Source: Elysia crispata (Eukaryota; Mollusca; Gastropoda; Plakobranchidae). From it: DNA of 64,000 nucleotides. The position numbers and the translations under genes are program-made. The stretch covers positions 1 through 64,000 of the forward strand of contig JAWDGP010000906.1 of assembly GCA_033675545.1 (NCBI GenBank). The letters run 5' to 3'. Below the pieces are notes generated by a model, which saw only the letters and a list, made by a program, of their open reading frames with translations, searched no databases and was not told the DNA's origin. Below are positions 34,630 through 48,441 of this stretch, one piece after another; positions within the stretch are counted from its first letter, which is position 1, and every line of letters starts with the position of its first letter.

Positions 34630-36317
34630 ATAAGTACTACCGACCAAAGAATTATGGACCAGGCAAAAGCAGTGACGCTCCTTACCCCCCGATAAAAATG
34701 TGAAAAAATAGTTGAGGAAGAAAATTGTCATAAACTTTTCATAAAGGCTCAGCAGCTACATCTTAGGACACTTCCCGCATTCCCCCTTCCCCGACCACAC
34801 CCACACAAACACATGCACACAGGTTCTTTCGAAAGGTTATTATGTCTTCCTTATTCCCACCTTAACGTTAGTTTTGGAAAATAATTACCTTAGTCCCTTT
34901 GCCGGTATACATTTTTTGTACCGAATAGTTCTAGATTTTGTCATCTGCTGTGTTGTTCATCACAGGGTTTTCAATAATAGATTCTAAAAGTTCCAGGTAT
35001 ACTTTTTTTTTACGAAAATTCTTTTTTTTTTTTATTTTTTTTATCCGGTATATATTTACTGACAGAAATAGCATTCATTTGCAGTGGAACAAAAAAGCCA
35101 GGGAATTCCTTACTGTTTTCTCTTTTTATTTATAAGTCATTCAAAAACGCTTATTTTCATGCTTGTACGAAAAAAAATTAGCAACTTTGAATTTTCGCAG
35201 GGCAATGCAAGTCTAGGCTTTATCTGATGGTGCCTATACAGCTTTAGAGTGTTTAGCAAGGTCTATAAAAAAATTATTATTTTGTTTTCCCGTATTACTG
35301 TCAAATTGGTAGGTAAAGGTTGTTGTTTTTTAATATCAGAAACGATTATTTATTATTATGATGAATAACTGAATATACCGCTTAAGAGAGTAATCTTTTT
35401 TTTTCTTTGAACTTGAAGTCTTTATATCTATTATTGCGTGATCTCGGCATAGCCAACAGGTGTGTCTATAACACAGTAGCTTTCTTCTTGACCTCTTGTT
35501 TGCCCTAGTTGGAGGCATTACGATAAACAGATGGCTAACCACTCCACGCAGAAAGAGATGGTAGTTATCCCCGACAGGTACCGTTTTATCAGACCTTGAT
35601 AACACTTCATTCATATAAGTACAATTTGAGTGACAAAAAAGTATCATTATTATCAAATAAGTAAAAGAGAAGAAAGTTTGCTTGTTATTTTTTTCCGTCA
35701 CGTGTACACCGTTACTGAAAGTCAAACCATGAGGCGCTAGCTTATGAGGCACAATAAACTGTGCTTCCTTTTAGTAAAACACAACTGAAAAGCTAAAAAA
35801 AAGCATGGTGTAGGTTTAGATAATACTGAAAATGGATATTCGCGTTATTTTTCAAACTTCCATTCTTTTTATCACAATACCAATACTGGAAGGAATACAA
35901 ATTTTATTGGAACTTTAAATTTGAAAATCATTCAACAGATATGGACCTAAAACATGATCGACACTATATATATATAGAATATCTTGCCTTATATTCTCTT
36001 CATACTACACTTGTGTTTCAAGCGGAGGACAAAGGTGTCGCCTGTCCTCCGCTCTCTTCGGGTATGACTGAGGTGTGTTCGGTTGCCGTTTCGACCTTGT
36101 GTTGTTGTTTTTTTTCGTTTCCGGGCGACTAGTAGTTTTGTAGTAAATGTTTCTTTCTGTTGGGGCACGATGAAAATATTTCCCTTCTTTTGTTGAGGCT
36201 TGGTTTTGTTTTTAGAAACGCAAGTGTAATATGAAGAGAATTTAAGGTAAGATCTTCTATATCTATGAAATGCTCCCACAGTTGAGCACTCTTATCAATT
36301 ATTCCAACTTATCTTCA

Positions 36318-36320
<3 letters not shown>
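34630..36320. other. Interval without recognised gene
   Basis: The longest frame is minus-strand 35,336-35,752 (138 codons, Lys/Ser-rich). It begins PHKLAPHGLTFSNG, but no domain or splice context is recognised and the surrounding codon use is not convincing. A hairpin at 36,022 is listed separately; the region around it (minus-strand frame with NGNRTHLSHTRRE) may be a dispersed repeat. Confidence 0.3.
36022..36052. other. 10-bp GC-rich inverted repeat
   Basis: GCGGAGGACA, 11-base loop, TGTCCTCCGC, a perfect stem in an otherwise AT-rich region. Confidence 0.55.
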
Positions 36321-36373
<53 letters not shown>

Positions 36374-36387
36374 GTATACACACACAC
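36321..36387. repeat. (TA)n followed by (CA)n microsatellite
   Basis: About 23 TA units, then ATGTATATGTATA and a short ACACAC run. Confidence 0.95.
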
Positions 36388-38370
36388 CCTCATTATGCGT
36401 TATATGAGTCATACCTATGGCTAACTGTGGGTCTTAATATTGTCAGGAAACTCTAAATATTGTGTAAGATTGAAAATAATCCGGACGGGAAACAAACGTA
36501 TACACGATCATGCCCATGGTTATGCCCATTCATTACTATCAGGGAGGACTTGGAAATTTTTAGCCCTTCGTATAAACTAACTGTAGAACGCAGAGCCAAA
36601 AACATTATGGTTGTTTTCTTTTGATTTGACTTGAAATCTGAAAGCGACGTTTCAGTTTTCTCTATTTCTTTATTTTGTTTTATCTTTTTTGGTGGGTTTT
36701 TTTTTGCGGGGGGAGAGGGGTGTTTTGCTTATTTGTTTCAGTAAAAAATCATTCAAATCTGAGACACAAAATTTTGCCCTTTTTTATAAACCATATTTTA
36801 AAGCATCCATTTGCAAAAATTATTGCTAGATATTGCGTGTGATACATTTCTCTGCCTGTGTTATTTATGCAGCTCTCCAAATATTGTGGGAGAAAAACAA
36901 CCTGAAAGATAAAGGGTAAGGTGTTGAAATTCTTTCTTCTTCAAGCCATCATGATACTTAATTTAAAATGGTTGTTATCGTTCTCAATTTATTTCAATTT
37001 TTAAAAAAATGAAAATTGTAATTTTAGACTACAAATTACCTTTACAATTTCGTTTGACCTCTTACATTTAATATTTTCCCCACTTGTTAATTGAACAGGA
37101 AATCACGCTTGCATACCAATACAGCCTCAGCGAGAATTTTTTTATAAATACAGAACAGGATGATTAAATGAATTCTAATGTGTGCAGTTCAAAAGAACGA
37201 CCCAAAATGTTGTCAATTTTTATGATAAATATAAAGTTATATAAGACAGCATCAATTTATTTATCCGAAAAAGAAATTTGTGTTGAAATATTTCACGCAC
37301 ATACAAACAATTACAGTTTTTAAATTATTTATCATACCAAAGAGGTCAAAATTTTGTCTCTCATTTTGGTTGGTTGGTTTTTTGTTCTTTTTTTTTTGTT
37401 TGCTCTTGCTTTTTTTTCATCTTTTGTCTTTCACTCTGTCTTAGGATCAAACGTCATTTACCCATTCTAAACATTTATGTAGAGTTTAAATGATAGTTTA
37501 CATTTTTTTATTTATTACCTATTCTTTTAAAGAATTTTTCCTTCAGGAGTCGAAGTTAGAAATCAACTTTTATTCGTTAGAGTTACTTGGTATGTTACCT
37601 AATTATAGGAATAAAAGTATTTCTCAACAGTCAATTTGCTTTTTTTTTTTTGTCTTTTTTTACTCTTTAAATTTATACTGCTGAGAGGCTCAGTGCACTG
37701 CGGTTTTGACCTAAAAACACAATTATCAGTTAAAGAATGGCATAGATATCTTTAACTCCGATTAGAATAGTAAAATTGAACATTTCAGAATACGAAAAGT
37801 ACGCTTCTCCCCACCACCCCAACCCTCCACTCCCTCACTTAAAATGCTTCTTGAAAAAGCGATCTGATTGACGTACGACCAATCAACGTAAAATACATTC
37901 ATAATATAAACAGTTTACTTACAGAATGGACACGATAGTTCAAAAGGCTAATACCACTCATGTTATATTTTCAAAATGTATCCGCAATACCATGTCCACA
38001 TAAAATATGAATCTTATTTGACGTCTTTTATCAGCGTGTATTTTAGAGGTTTTAAGAGCATTATTCTTCTTCAACTAATTATACGTGTTAGGAAGTTGAT
38101 TGCCTCAAAATTAAGTTTTTATAAACTATAGTAGTACAGAATAATTAAAGAGATACGTATTGATAAGAGCTATTTTATCTTGCTAACAACTCTTCATTTC
38201 TTCGGAAGATCCATAAAATCTTGTTTTGAACGCTTCACAATTCCCCCCCCCCTTTTTCTCTCTCTCTCCGTCCTGTAAAAATATGGACTTGATCGTTCTT
38301 AGCGATTCAACTTCTTAGTCTATTCAAGCCAGCATGGAAGTCACTGTTCCTAAAGCATCAATTTTTGTAG
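36388..38370. other. AT-rich interval without recognised gene
   Basis: Homopolymer T-rich patches near 36,690-36,720 and 37,380-37,420 and a C-run at 38,243. No exon recognised. Confidence 0.35.
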
Positions 38371-38652
<282 letters not shown>

Positions 38653-38799
38653 TTTGCTTTCTCTCTCGGTGTTCCTTTGTTATTCCCTCTCTCTTTTAAT
38701 TTCTTTCTCTAATTTTTCCTTTTCCCTCTATCTTCTAGTCTTTATTTATCTTTTTCTCTCACTCCCTCTCTTTCCTTCTCTCATACTTCTACTTTATTA

Positions 38800-39075
38800 A
38801 TTTCTTTTTTCTCTTCCGGTCAGTGTTATTGCAAAAACAGTTTCACATTGTTGTTGCTCTGCTTTGTATCTCTCGTTTGTTGTTGTTGTTGTTGTTTTGT
38901 TTGTTTGTTTTTTTGTTGTTGTTTTTTTCGCGGGGAAAAGGGGGTAGGGGAATTTTCATGTTTTTTGTTACCTTTTTTACTGTATTGTGTGTTTTTTCCC
39001 CTCTTTCTATTTATATCGTTACAGGTATTCACATTGCAGTTGGGCAATTTACGAATGAATAAAGTAAATACAAAC
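38800..39075. other. T- and TTG-rich low-complexity sequence
   Basis: TTG repeats at 38,875-38,930 and a GGGGAAAAGGGGG patch. No gene seen. Confidence 0.5.
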
Positions 39076-39284
<209 letters not shown>

Positions 39285-39388
39285 TTGTCGATGTGATACT
39301 AAAGTACAAAGTGTACCGATAAGGGTTGAGATTATGGTGATGATGGTAATTATCATCATCGCGATTATCTTGAGGTTTTTTATTAGTA

Positions 39389-39512
<124 letters not shown>

Positions 39513-40171
39513 TAATGTAATATTATTTTTTTCTTCCTTATGTTTTCCTTTCTTTATTATCCAGTTTGATTACCTCATAAATCGCTTTGTTAATGTCATC
39601 ATTTTGGACATGATTTTGATCCTTGTACTACATAACTACTGAGTGAAAAACTAGAATATATATAACTATGAAATTTTTACCTTATGCATGTGAATGTGTA
39701 AATGACAGACAGTTCGCATATCACAATTCACAGTCGGAACAAATCATCTTCATTTTTTTTTCAGAATAGTTAAATAACCTTCAATCTGGTAAAAAAAAAA
39801 CTTGGGCAATGTCGTTTGACAAATTAAGGTACAAGAACTATTAGATGTGTATATGAAAAAAGAAGGAGAAGCCATTTTTTTTAAAAGGCAGGAGAGTACA
39901 ATGAGTGCAAACCTTGACGTCCCTATAACCTTTGTGATTTGTTTGCACAACAAAGTGTAGAGATTGCCGTGCTAGTTACATACAACTTAAGCAATAACTA
40001 TCGATGCTTCAAAGTTTAAAGAAGCTTTTTGCGTACAATATAATTATGCCTAAAGGAAAACATGATTAATATTTCCCCTAGTTTTAAACAGTGAATTAAG
40101 ATTGCACTAAAACATAAAGTTACCCTTAGTATTATATACTTTTGTGATACAAAAGGAAATTAAAAAAAAAT

Positions 40172-40172
<1 letters not shown>
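39513..40172. other. Interval without recognised gene
   Basis: No exon or repeat family recognised. Confidence 0.35.

Positions 40173-40264
<92 letters not shown>
40173..40264. repeat. (GA)n microsatellite
   Basis: About 45 units, nearly pure. Confidence 0.97.
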
Positions 40265-40268
<4 letters not shown>

Positions 40269-40949
40269 ACAACATAAAAAAGTTAACCACAAGAAAGCTA
40301 TATAAAAAAGCAATTTAAAAAGTTAAAAGGGTGATGAAAGAGAAAAAAAGGAGTGATTTTGGTGCTGGTGGTAGTTGTTAGATACATTTAGACGCAGAGT
40401 GTGAACTAGGGACTTCATGTGTAAAAATAAAAAAGAATGATAATTTAGGTATAACGCAATCGAACAAATCGAACGTTGAAAGGAAGGAGGATGGGTGAAA
40501 GAGTTGGAGAAATAGGAGAGTGGCATACAAAGAAGGATAGAAAGAGCGAGATAAAAAAGACCGAAAAGCGTGTGTGTTGAGAACGATCTAGAGAGCTACA
40601 GATAAAGACAGAGGGCGGGAGAGAGTCGCAATAAAACATGTTCAGAGCGACGAAGATAACAAACTGACGATCGTTTAGTTATTAAAAACAGAGCACGGAC
40701 CGAAATGCATAACATTCAAAAACAAAGAGAGGGATAAAAAGGCCAGGACATAAATTAATTTGTGACTTTGTTAGACTTTTCCTGTCCGTACCTAGTCGAA
40801 AAAAGAAAGAAATCAATTAATCAAATTGTTCACTCAGGATAAAAGAGACATAAACAAAAAATGAAATAAATTTGTTCAGGTATCTTTTTAATGAAAATAA
40901 TTATATCTCTCGTAATCCTTCGCCGCAAACAGCAGCGAGTAATGATTTA

Positions 40950-40950
<1 letters not shown>
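40265..40950. other. Purine-rich interval without recognised gene
   Basis: GA-rich sequence on the plus strand (about 40,480-40,630) and AT-rich remainder. No exon seen. Confidence 0.35.

Positions 40951-41039
<89 letters not shown>
40951..41039. repeat. (ATT)n microsatellite
   Basis: About 29 units. Confidence 0.97.
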
Positions 41040-41040
<1 letters not shown>

Positions 41041-41080
41041 AGCAGCATCAATAGCTGGAGTAAAAGCAGTACTAATGGTC

Positions 41081-41085
<5 letters not shown>

Positions 41086-41156
<71 letters not shown>

Positions 41157-41181
41157 GAGTAGTAGTAGCAGCAGCAGCAAC

Positions 41182-41267
<86 letters not shown>

Positions 41268-41360
41268 GAGGAGGAGGAGGAGGCGGAGGAGGAGTAGTAG
41301 GGGTAGTAGTAGTAGTAGTAGTAGGAGGAGGAGGAGGAGGAGGAGGAGGAGGTGGAGGAG
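41086..41360. repeat. (AGT)n-(AGG)n compound microsatellite
   Basis: Blocks of AGT interrupted by AGC, AAC and AGG units, ending in AGG and TGG units. Confidence 0.97.
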
Positions 41361-43113
41361 GGCAATAAGTCTTTAAATGATTTGTTTTATTGATGTATGC
41401 ATCTACCATAAAAAATTTCTCATTTTAAACAAAACGATTCAGGGAAAAAAAGAGGGTTTTTTTACATAGAAAATGAAATATAGATATTCTAAGATGCAGA
41501 AACTATCGCAGAAGAAAGTTGACAAAATCAATTATCAATAAATTAGGTTTAACTTGCAAAAAAATTAGTGAAACTTCAAATTTTAAGCAATGTTAAATCA
41601 AGGCAAAGCAGTAAAAGCAAAAAAAAAATCATCCTTAAAAACAGATAATAGAAGATTATTTAAATTAGGTCCCTGAATATTATATCTATATAAAAATGAT
41701 TTCCAAAACCTCGCACACAACTACAGACATACAATTTTAAAAGATGGGGGATCGTAAAAAGCCACACAACTTATTTTAGTACTAACAAGATAGTTTATGT
41801 CTTGGCTTCTGTGTCATCAGAGAGACAGGGTTAACTTGACAGAATTTCAAAACAGGAAAACGTGATAGAGTCTACTAGAAAAACGGTATGTTTGAAAGAT
41901 TTCATGACTATACAGAATTATATTTATTTTTTTACTTTTTTGTACTTTTTTTTTATATAATATAAATGAATATCAAGGGGGGGCGGAGCAGTTATCTTTT
42001 CGTACCAGTTGGTAGCAAGCAGGAACCTCTTACTTTAATTGCAATTGTGACACTTCATACTCTCATACGTATACTCAAGTAGATACAACAAGGTTGTAAG
42101 ATGATAATAAACTGTATGGTCTCCTCGGAGCCTGTGCTGTACCTTGCCGGTCACAGCCCTGAAGATAGATAAGTGAACAAATGTTTCTCAGTGCGGTACA
42201 GAAAAAGTTATCTAGTAGGATTCGATCTCCTCTTTATATCAAAGCATGGTCAAACGTCAGTAGTAACAATTTTTTTTTATTTCCTTTGTGTAGGTATCAG
42301 CAATTTCTCTTTTCATCAGCCGCTTGTGACGGAACATAACGTTATGGTCAAATTTATTATTAACTTAGCAGCATAGAATAAAGTTAGAAGACGTATAATC
42401 CCGGCATTTTAAATGATTGTCTATGTGAAAAAAACAAAACAAAATGGTATTTCGCATTAAACTTAAACGCGATTTTACATCCACGGTACCTTTCAATATA
42501 CAAGTAATCAGATTAATGTTTTAATTAATAATAAAAAAAACAATGAATAAAATGCATTAAAAATTAGTCATATGTGCCAAACAATGGGTTTCAATCCCTT
42601 TCATTTTTTTTTAGAATTTCACGAGGAGAACTACATATATTTGAAGTAACATCTGATAAAATTTTGCATCCCACCTCTCCCCCCTCCCCAACTTCTTTTT
42701 TTTTTTTACATTTCCCAAGAAGTTTTTTAAGATAATTATGAGGGTTAACCCGTCAATCAAGAATAAAGTTAGTAGAATGAAATCCAAAACCACTATCTCT
42801 ACAAGGACTGAGCTTAAGATTCACATAATGTTAGTCTAATAAAGGTACTGTACCGACTAAGTTATAATTTATGGTGCTGTCCAAAATCTGGACACGACAG
42901 AAAATGACATGGCAAAACAATTTACATAATACATGACTGTGCCGTATCAATGGATGAAAAAAAATTTGATTTGAAACTTATTAGTGTCAGTGTAATACAA
43001 AGGATGAATGTCAAGTATTTCTGCTTTTTACCATGTTTTGCATGCCAAAATTGACATCGCAGAGGAAACACAAATAAAATTGACTTCTGCGAAACAAAAT
43101 ACATTTAATTAAC

Positions 43114-43120
<7 letters not shown>
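41361..43120. other. Interval without recognised gene
   Basis: AT-rich. A G-run at 41,979 and C-runs at 42,678. Frames present are short and not convincing. Confidence 0.35.
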
Positions 43121-43185
<65 letters not shown>

Positions 43186-43201
43186 ACACACACACACACA
43201 C
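43121..43201. repeat. (GA)n-(CA)n compound microsatellite
   Basis: About 30 GA units followed by about 10 CA units. Confidence 0.97.
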
Positions 43202-44560
43202 GCTAAACAGAGTTCAGAAAAGAATATGTCTCATAGAAAGTCTGCCATTGATTTGAAAAACATTAATGATAAAGATAAAACCTTTTTGATTTATCATTGT
43301 AACGGTCTCAAGTCTTAAGATGATATGAGCTTTGCTCTTAATATTTATATTATCTTTTTCTCTGATATTCATTCTTTAAAATTTTACTTAGTAATGATGT
43401 TACTGTTAAGAGAACAAGGCGAATAAACAGTTGTACTGTTCTCTCTATGAAAGGTATAGCAGGGTGTGTACCTAATAGGTATAAGTTTCAAACATAGATA
43501 ACCTGTATTTACCGATAGAATATAAAAAGTAGAGGGCCTTAATGAACTTTTAAATATTATATCAGCTTTGATTAACAAAACTAGGCCTATGTTAGCCCCT
43601 CTTAAATGCTCATTTGAAAAGGTAAAGTCGAAAATCTGCCCCATACCCTCCTTGAACAAAGGTCTCAACTGGTTAAAACTAAAGCCTATACACACAGGAC
43701 CTTCAATCTCTCAGACAAATAGTGCTTAATTCATTAACCAAGTGCTTCAAAGTTTTCCTTTATTCACTTGAAAAAATAATAAATCTAAGGTGGTCTTCCC
43801 AAGCTTACCATAGCTTTCTGCTTTTATCTCCTCTTCCACTTTGTTTCACATTTTGTTTAATCCCTGGATGAAGTGAATGAAGTTATTTTCTTAGATGCTT
43901 TATAAAACGCTGCACCAAGAGCAAATGCCACCTGGCTGAGCTGAGCACTCGTCACCTTGAAGCTCTGTTCATCCTTTGACACCATCCTCAACCTCCTCGT
44001 CATTCTCAGCGCCCTTTTCGTCATCAGATTCAGTCTGAGTCTGCCGCTGAGATTGACAAAGCTAGACGAAACCCCAGACTGATCAATGCATCATCTGAGA
44101 GCTGGAAATAGATACAAATCACTCTCGAGGAGTGTGACAACAGAGAAAGGTGTTACTCTGGACTGGACTTAAATCTGCACCTGAATCTACTTAAACTTGA
44201 ATCAATCAATTTCATTTTCAAGCAAATTTTCTTTTACAAGCGTTCTCTTATTTAAGCCCTTTAAGTAAAATAATTTTCCTTCTGAGGTAAATGCAAGACT
44301 ACGAATATGATTCCAATAACTTCTGAAATTTTAACAGGCCTAAGAAAAGTTCTTTTTGTTTAAATGCTTTGCTTTTATGTAGATGTGAATGCTTTGGCCA
44401 TAGAACGCCTCCCTAGCTGTTTCTGTGATGCATAATGAAGAAGATGTCAGCCTCATAAGGGAGTGTGAAGATGGGAAAAGAGGTAAGGGGTGGGAGACAG
44501 TGGCAACAACGTACTGCAATATTGTTGAAACCTCTGCAAGCACAGATATTACCAGGGTGT
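43202..44560. other. Interval without recognised gene
   Basis: A less AT-rich block at 43,900-44,220 has no recognisable protein or repeat. Confidence 0.35.
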
Positions 44561-44688
44561 CAAGCCATAACATAAGGCTGATTAGATAAGATCCCACCCT
44601 CACCACCAGATAGCCCAAGCCAGCATTTCAATGCAAATTTCAATATTGTCAGTCCAGCACTCCACCTACTGAGCTATCTGGCAGTCAT
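44560..44688 (-). repeat. tRNA-derived SINE-like head, minus strand
   Basis: The minus strand reads GCCAGATAGCTCAGTAGGTG and GAGTGCTGGACTGACAATAT, a good match to a tRNA 5' half with A box (TAGCTCAGTAGG). The B-box half is degenerate or replaced. Confidence 0.5.
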
Positions 44689-44689
44689 T

Positions 44690-45280
44690 TAGTACATATA
44701 TTACAGAATTTAGATATGAGCCTTCTAAAAACACGGTCAGAAACGATTTATTCAAGAGCACACGAACAGTTTGGTGCTTGTTGTATAGGTATAGATCTAG
44801 ACTTTACTTTATGTTCAATGGCACTAGAGGCCTCATTAATCATAGTGGGGAGGGCAAGATCCCTTCCCATTTATTGTCAAGATGTATACCTCTATCATGA
44901 ATTTACATGTTGGGATCTACACTTCTTTGAAAGCAATTTAAGTTTCATGTAAACTGCAGTTTCCAATATTTATTTTAGCTCCAGAAACAAAATTACCAGG
45001 TTGATTTAAAATCTACATTTCTGAGAATTTTTAGTCTGCTTTATCTCCCTGGCCTTTTGTAATTTCCTCTGCTGTCGCTATACTCTTTGCCACTCTGTCT
45101 TAGTCTTTTCCTCCCAAAACTTTTCCAGCAGCTTGGGTTTCTTTGTCTCTTGCAAATGAGAGATTTGTTTGTGCGGGCATGGTTGCGGGCAGTGACACTA
45201 ACAATGTTTTCATCAGGTTGCTGAGCATCCTCTAGATTATTGGCTGTAGCCAGGTTCTGGTTTCTCATAATTATGAAGAT
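44690..45280 (-). pseudogene. Unassigned coding-like remnant
   Basis: On the minus strand, 45,041-45,268 is open (ANNLEDAQQPDENIVSVTAR). A second frame over the same stretch reads KPKLLEKFWEEKTKTEWQRV and, after a stop, QQRKLQKAREIKQ. Alternating coding-like frames suggest a decayed gene or transposon. Not recognised. Confidence 0.25.
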
Positions 45281-45293
45281 TCATATGGATTTT

Positions 45294-45347
45294 TTAGTTC
45301 ATAGTCATGGGCTCATCAGACAGGGATAGGCTTTCCTCATCCAGAAA
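45294..45347 (-). other. Possible small exon
   Basis: After a CCTAG acceptor-like site the minus strand reads FLDEESLSLSDEPMTMN and a stop. Acidic and Ser-rich; too short to be sure. See the neighbour at 45,648. Confidence 0.2.
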
Positions 45348-45647
45348 CTAGGCATTAAAATGTGTTTAATAAACAACAAATCTATTACTTTTTCAGTAAT
45401 CATAGCAAAAATTATGCAGCAGTGGATCTATGTAAATACTATTAATGGTGTGTTGTTGCTCTTCTTCAATATAAATTCATTTGGAATGGATTTATTACTC
45501 TTCATAATACAATGTACTGTTAGCGTGAAAAAACCAGTATCCATCATTTATAAATTTTAAAAAAGAGAGGGATAGAATAAACTGGAGAAGTAAAGGGATA
45601 AGAGTTTAAAAAAAATAATTACAATTATAATTTTAAAAAAATGAGTC

Positions 45648-45756
45648 TCACACTTTTTGAAGATCCACTAGATTTGTCAAAAAAGGACTTGCTTCATTTA
45701 GCCTGCCATTTGGTTGTAGCTCATCAGATTCCACGGTGTCAGATTCATCACACGAC
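45648..45756 (-). other. Possible small exon
   Basis: After an acceptor-like TTTTTACTCAG the minus strand reads SCDESDTVESDELQPNGRLN and on to a stop near a GTGTGA donor-like site. Acidic, like a cytoplasmic tail segment. Could be an alternative 3' exon of the receptor gene upstream or chance. Confidence 0.22.
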
Positions 45757-46029
45757 CTGAGTAAAAAAAAATGGGGAAAAAAACAGAATAGTTTCTTTTG
45801 AAGATTACATCTTTGAAAGACTTAGGCAGGAAACCTAATACTTGAAGTAATACTTGTTATAATAATTAAATCAGTAACAACCTCAACGAAAATAATAAAA
45901 ATGAGCTCAGTTTTAACAGGTTCTATTTATTGATCTAGATCTAGGTTCTTTCTAGGCTCAATATGTTTATACTATCTGTAATTAAACGTTTAATTATAAA
46001 AAAGGCATTAAATCTTGATACTTACATTT

Positions 46030-46170
46030 TTAAAACATTTGATATTCCTTGTCCAACGTGTTTGTTTTCTCGTCTCTTGTGGAATAATAACAACTGGCAC
46101 CAGCATCAAACATAGGCTGTGGCCATTTTATTTTTCGCGGTACACATTTCATGGGATAAAAATGTGCTCA
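46030..46170 (-). other. Possible small coding stretch
   Basis: A minus-strand frame of about 45 codons contains WPQPMFDAGASCYYSTRDEK and ends with EYQMF and a stop. No ATG, no clear splice sites. Unassigned. Confidence 0.18.
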
Positions 46171-46199
46171 GTAATTGGAGGAAAAGGACATAGGACTTG

Positions 46200-47130
46200 T
46201 TAACTTGGAGGAGATGCAACTGAAGGATATAGAACTTGTTAACTTGGACAAAGTCTTCAAACATCCATAAGGTTCTATGAGAAGCTGCTATCTTTTGCTC
46301 AACTATTTCACAAGTAAAATCTTAGAAAATTTGGAAGATAGAACCTCGAACTCTAAGAAAAGATTACTCAAGGCATATTATAAAAACCAAAAACTGACAT
46401 AGACCCAGTTAATCCTTAGGTCACGAATTACTCTTTCGGGTGGCCAGACGTTGGTTTCAAGATTTTTCTGTCTATGTTTCTTACGCCAAGTAATTCAGCC
46501 ATCAACTCTGAATTTTGAAACTCGAATTGTTCTGTTATCTCAAAGGTTTGCGTTTTCTGAATGGACTTTTCAAAGTTTACTTAGCCTTATTATTTTTGTT
46601 TAAACTGCAATTACCTTTTTATTTTATTATTTTTCTGTTTCTTTTTTCAATGTTTCCCAGATCATTCTTATGGTTTTAAGATCAATTCCAATTTCCAAGG
46701 TCCAGAATAACTCGTACAAATATTTACAACTTAAATTCTTTAAGACCAAGTGAAATTGGTACGTTTCTATGTGTTTGTGTGTAGGCATTATTATGTCTTG
46801 AAAACGGTATGTTCTGCGTCATCCTGGCATTTCAGTTTAAAACTCCATTGCTCTGCTGACCGAGTTCATTGCCTTGAATTCTTTATCTAGTGCACTCCTT
46901 GTTAAGAGAGCCTAACATCTAAAAATAAAGCTGGTATAAGTATGTGAGACCAAACGCTACACTTGCTGGAAAATAAAAATAAAAAGGGTCTACTCAGTGT
47001 GAACACAATCATGATTATGTTGAACAATGCTAGTTGTTTTCTTTTTAACATAAATTACTAAGGAATCTCTTATAGGCAAAGATAATATCAAGAAAATAGT
47101 TTGATTTTGCAAGATATCCAACGCCTTGCC
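46200..47130. other. Interval without recognised gene
   Basis: No exon or repeat family recognised. Confidence 0.35.
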
Positions 47131-47552
<422 letters not shown>

Positions 47553-48093
47553 GTAAATAAATTTAAAAAATAGAAGAATCCAAGCAAACGTTATATTGCT
47601 TTAATCATCTTATTCATAAAGATTTTGTAAAAAAAAGATTTTTTTTCCACACAGCAAAGTTTACAAAAAAAAGTTTCACAAGAACATGGAAAAATTTTGG
47701 ACTAAATAATTAATATGTAACAGTGATTTTTTTATTTAAACTCTTTGAAATATTCTATTCCTAATCCATATGATCGTATGATTCACAATTGTTGTTGGCT
47801 CTTAAATGTCAAAACATACCATAGTTAAAAAGCCTGATCACATAATAATTCACAGAACTATAGCTAGGGTAATGGGATTGAAATTAGCAGTTCTTCCATC
47901 TAATTTCATCGCTGAAAATGATAATTAAGCCTCAACTGCTCATAGAAAGGTAAAAGTATAGATATAAAAAAAAATTAAAAATAATTTTTTTTTTATTTTT
48001 ACAATGATGCTTTCGATTTGTTTTGATTTTTAAATAATCAAATAAATCTCCTCCTTAAGTCCTCTTTTGTTTTAAACTTATGGCAAAGATGCT

Positions 48094-48099
48094 TTTATT
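48094..48099 (-). promoter_or_regulatory. Candidate poly(A) signal of the receptor gene
   Basis: AATAAA on the minus strand, about 104 bp after the stop codon at 48,203. It is the first perfect signal downstream. Confidence 0.4.
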
Positions 48100-48202
48100 T
48101 TAATTGCATCTTGAGTGTGAGAAATAGTGTTTTGAGTGTCAGTCTCACCAAGTCATTCATGTGTACCTTCAATGGTCACAGCCCACAGCTCTTTAAGTTA
48201 TC

Positions 48203-48441
48203 TCACACGTCTGGCCCATTGTGTTGAAAAGGTTTGTCATGTGTCACATCACTCATCTCTTGCATTGAGACATAAATCTCATTGGTGAATGAAATAGCCG
48301 AGTTCAGATTGCTTGTCTTCTTTGCTTGACGTGCAAGATAAATCCGTCTGCCAAAGAATGCTGCACCAACCAGAACAACACATGCAAGAAGTGTTCCAAT
48401 GACAATGGCAGCTATAGCACCACCATCTAATCCGTTACCAC
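48203..48441 (-). CDS. Terminal exon: transmembrane helix and cytoplasmic tail
   Basis: Acceptor TCTTTTAAG, then open to TGA at 48,203-48,205 (about 79 codons, no ATG). It encodes a Gly-rich lead (GGNGLDGG), a helix beginning AIAAIVIGTLLACVVLVGA, the stop-transfer residues RR, and a tail with RQAKK, then SFTNEIYVSMQEMSD and an end in GPDV. YVSM fits both the YxxM consensus for PI3-kinase p85 SH2 domains and the YxxPhi consensus for AP-2 endocytosis. No ITIM or ITAM is present. Confidence 0.88.

Noticed and set aside
35336..35752. 138-codon minus-strand frame as a gene
   Set aside because: No recognised domain, no supporting splice sites and poly-A-derived lysine runs; left as unassigned.
40888..41409. 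Thr/Pro-, Ser/Arg- and Val/Gly-rich frames
   Set aside because: Artefacts of the ATT, AGT and AGG tracts in different frames.
42611..42793. Hydrophobic minus-strand frame as signal-peptide exon for array 1
   Set aside because: It starts with GTG, is AT-rich low-complexity sequence and has no phase-1 donor that could be supported.
44340..44618. Hydrophobic minus-strand frame as a membrane protein
   Set aside because: It overlaps the SINE-like element and shows no domain or conservation signal.
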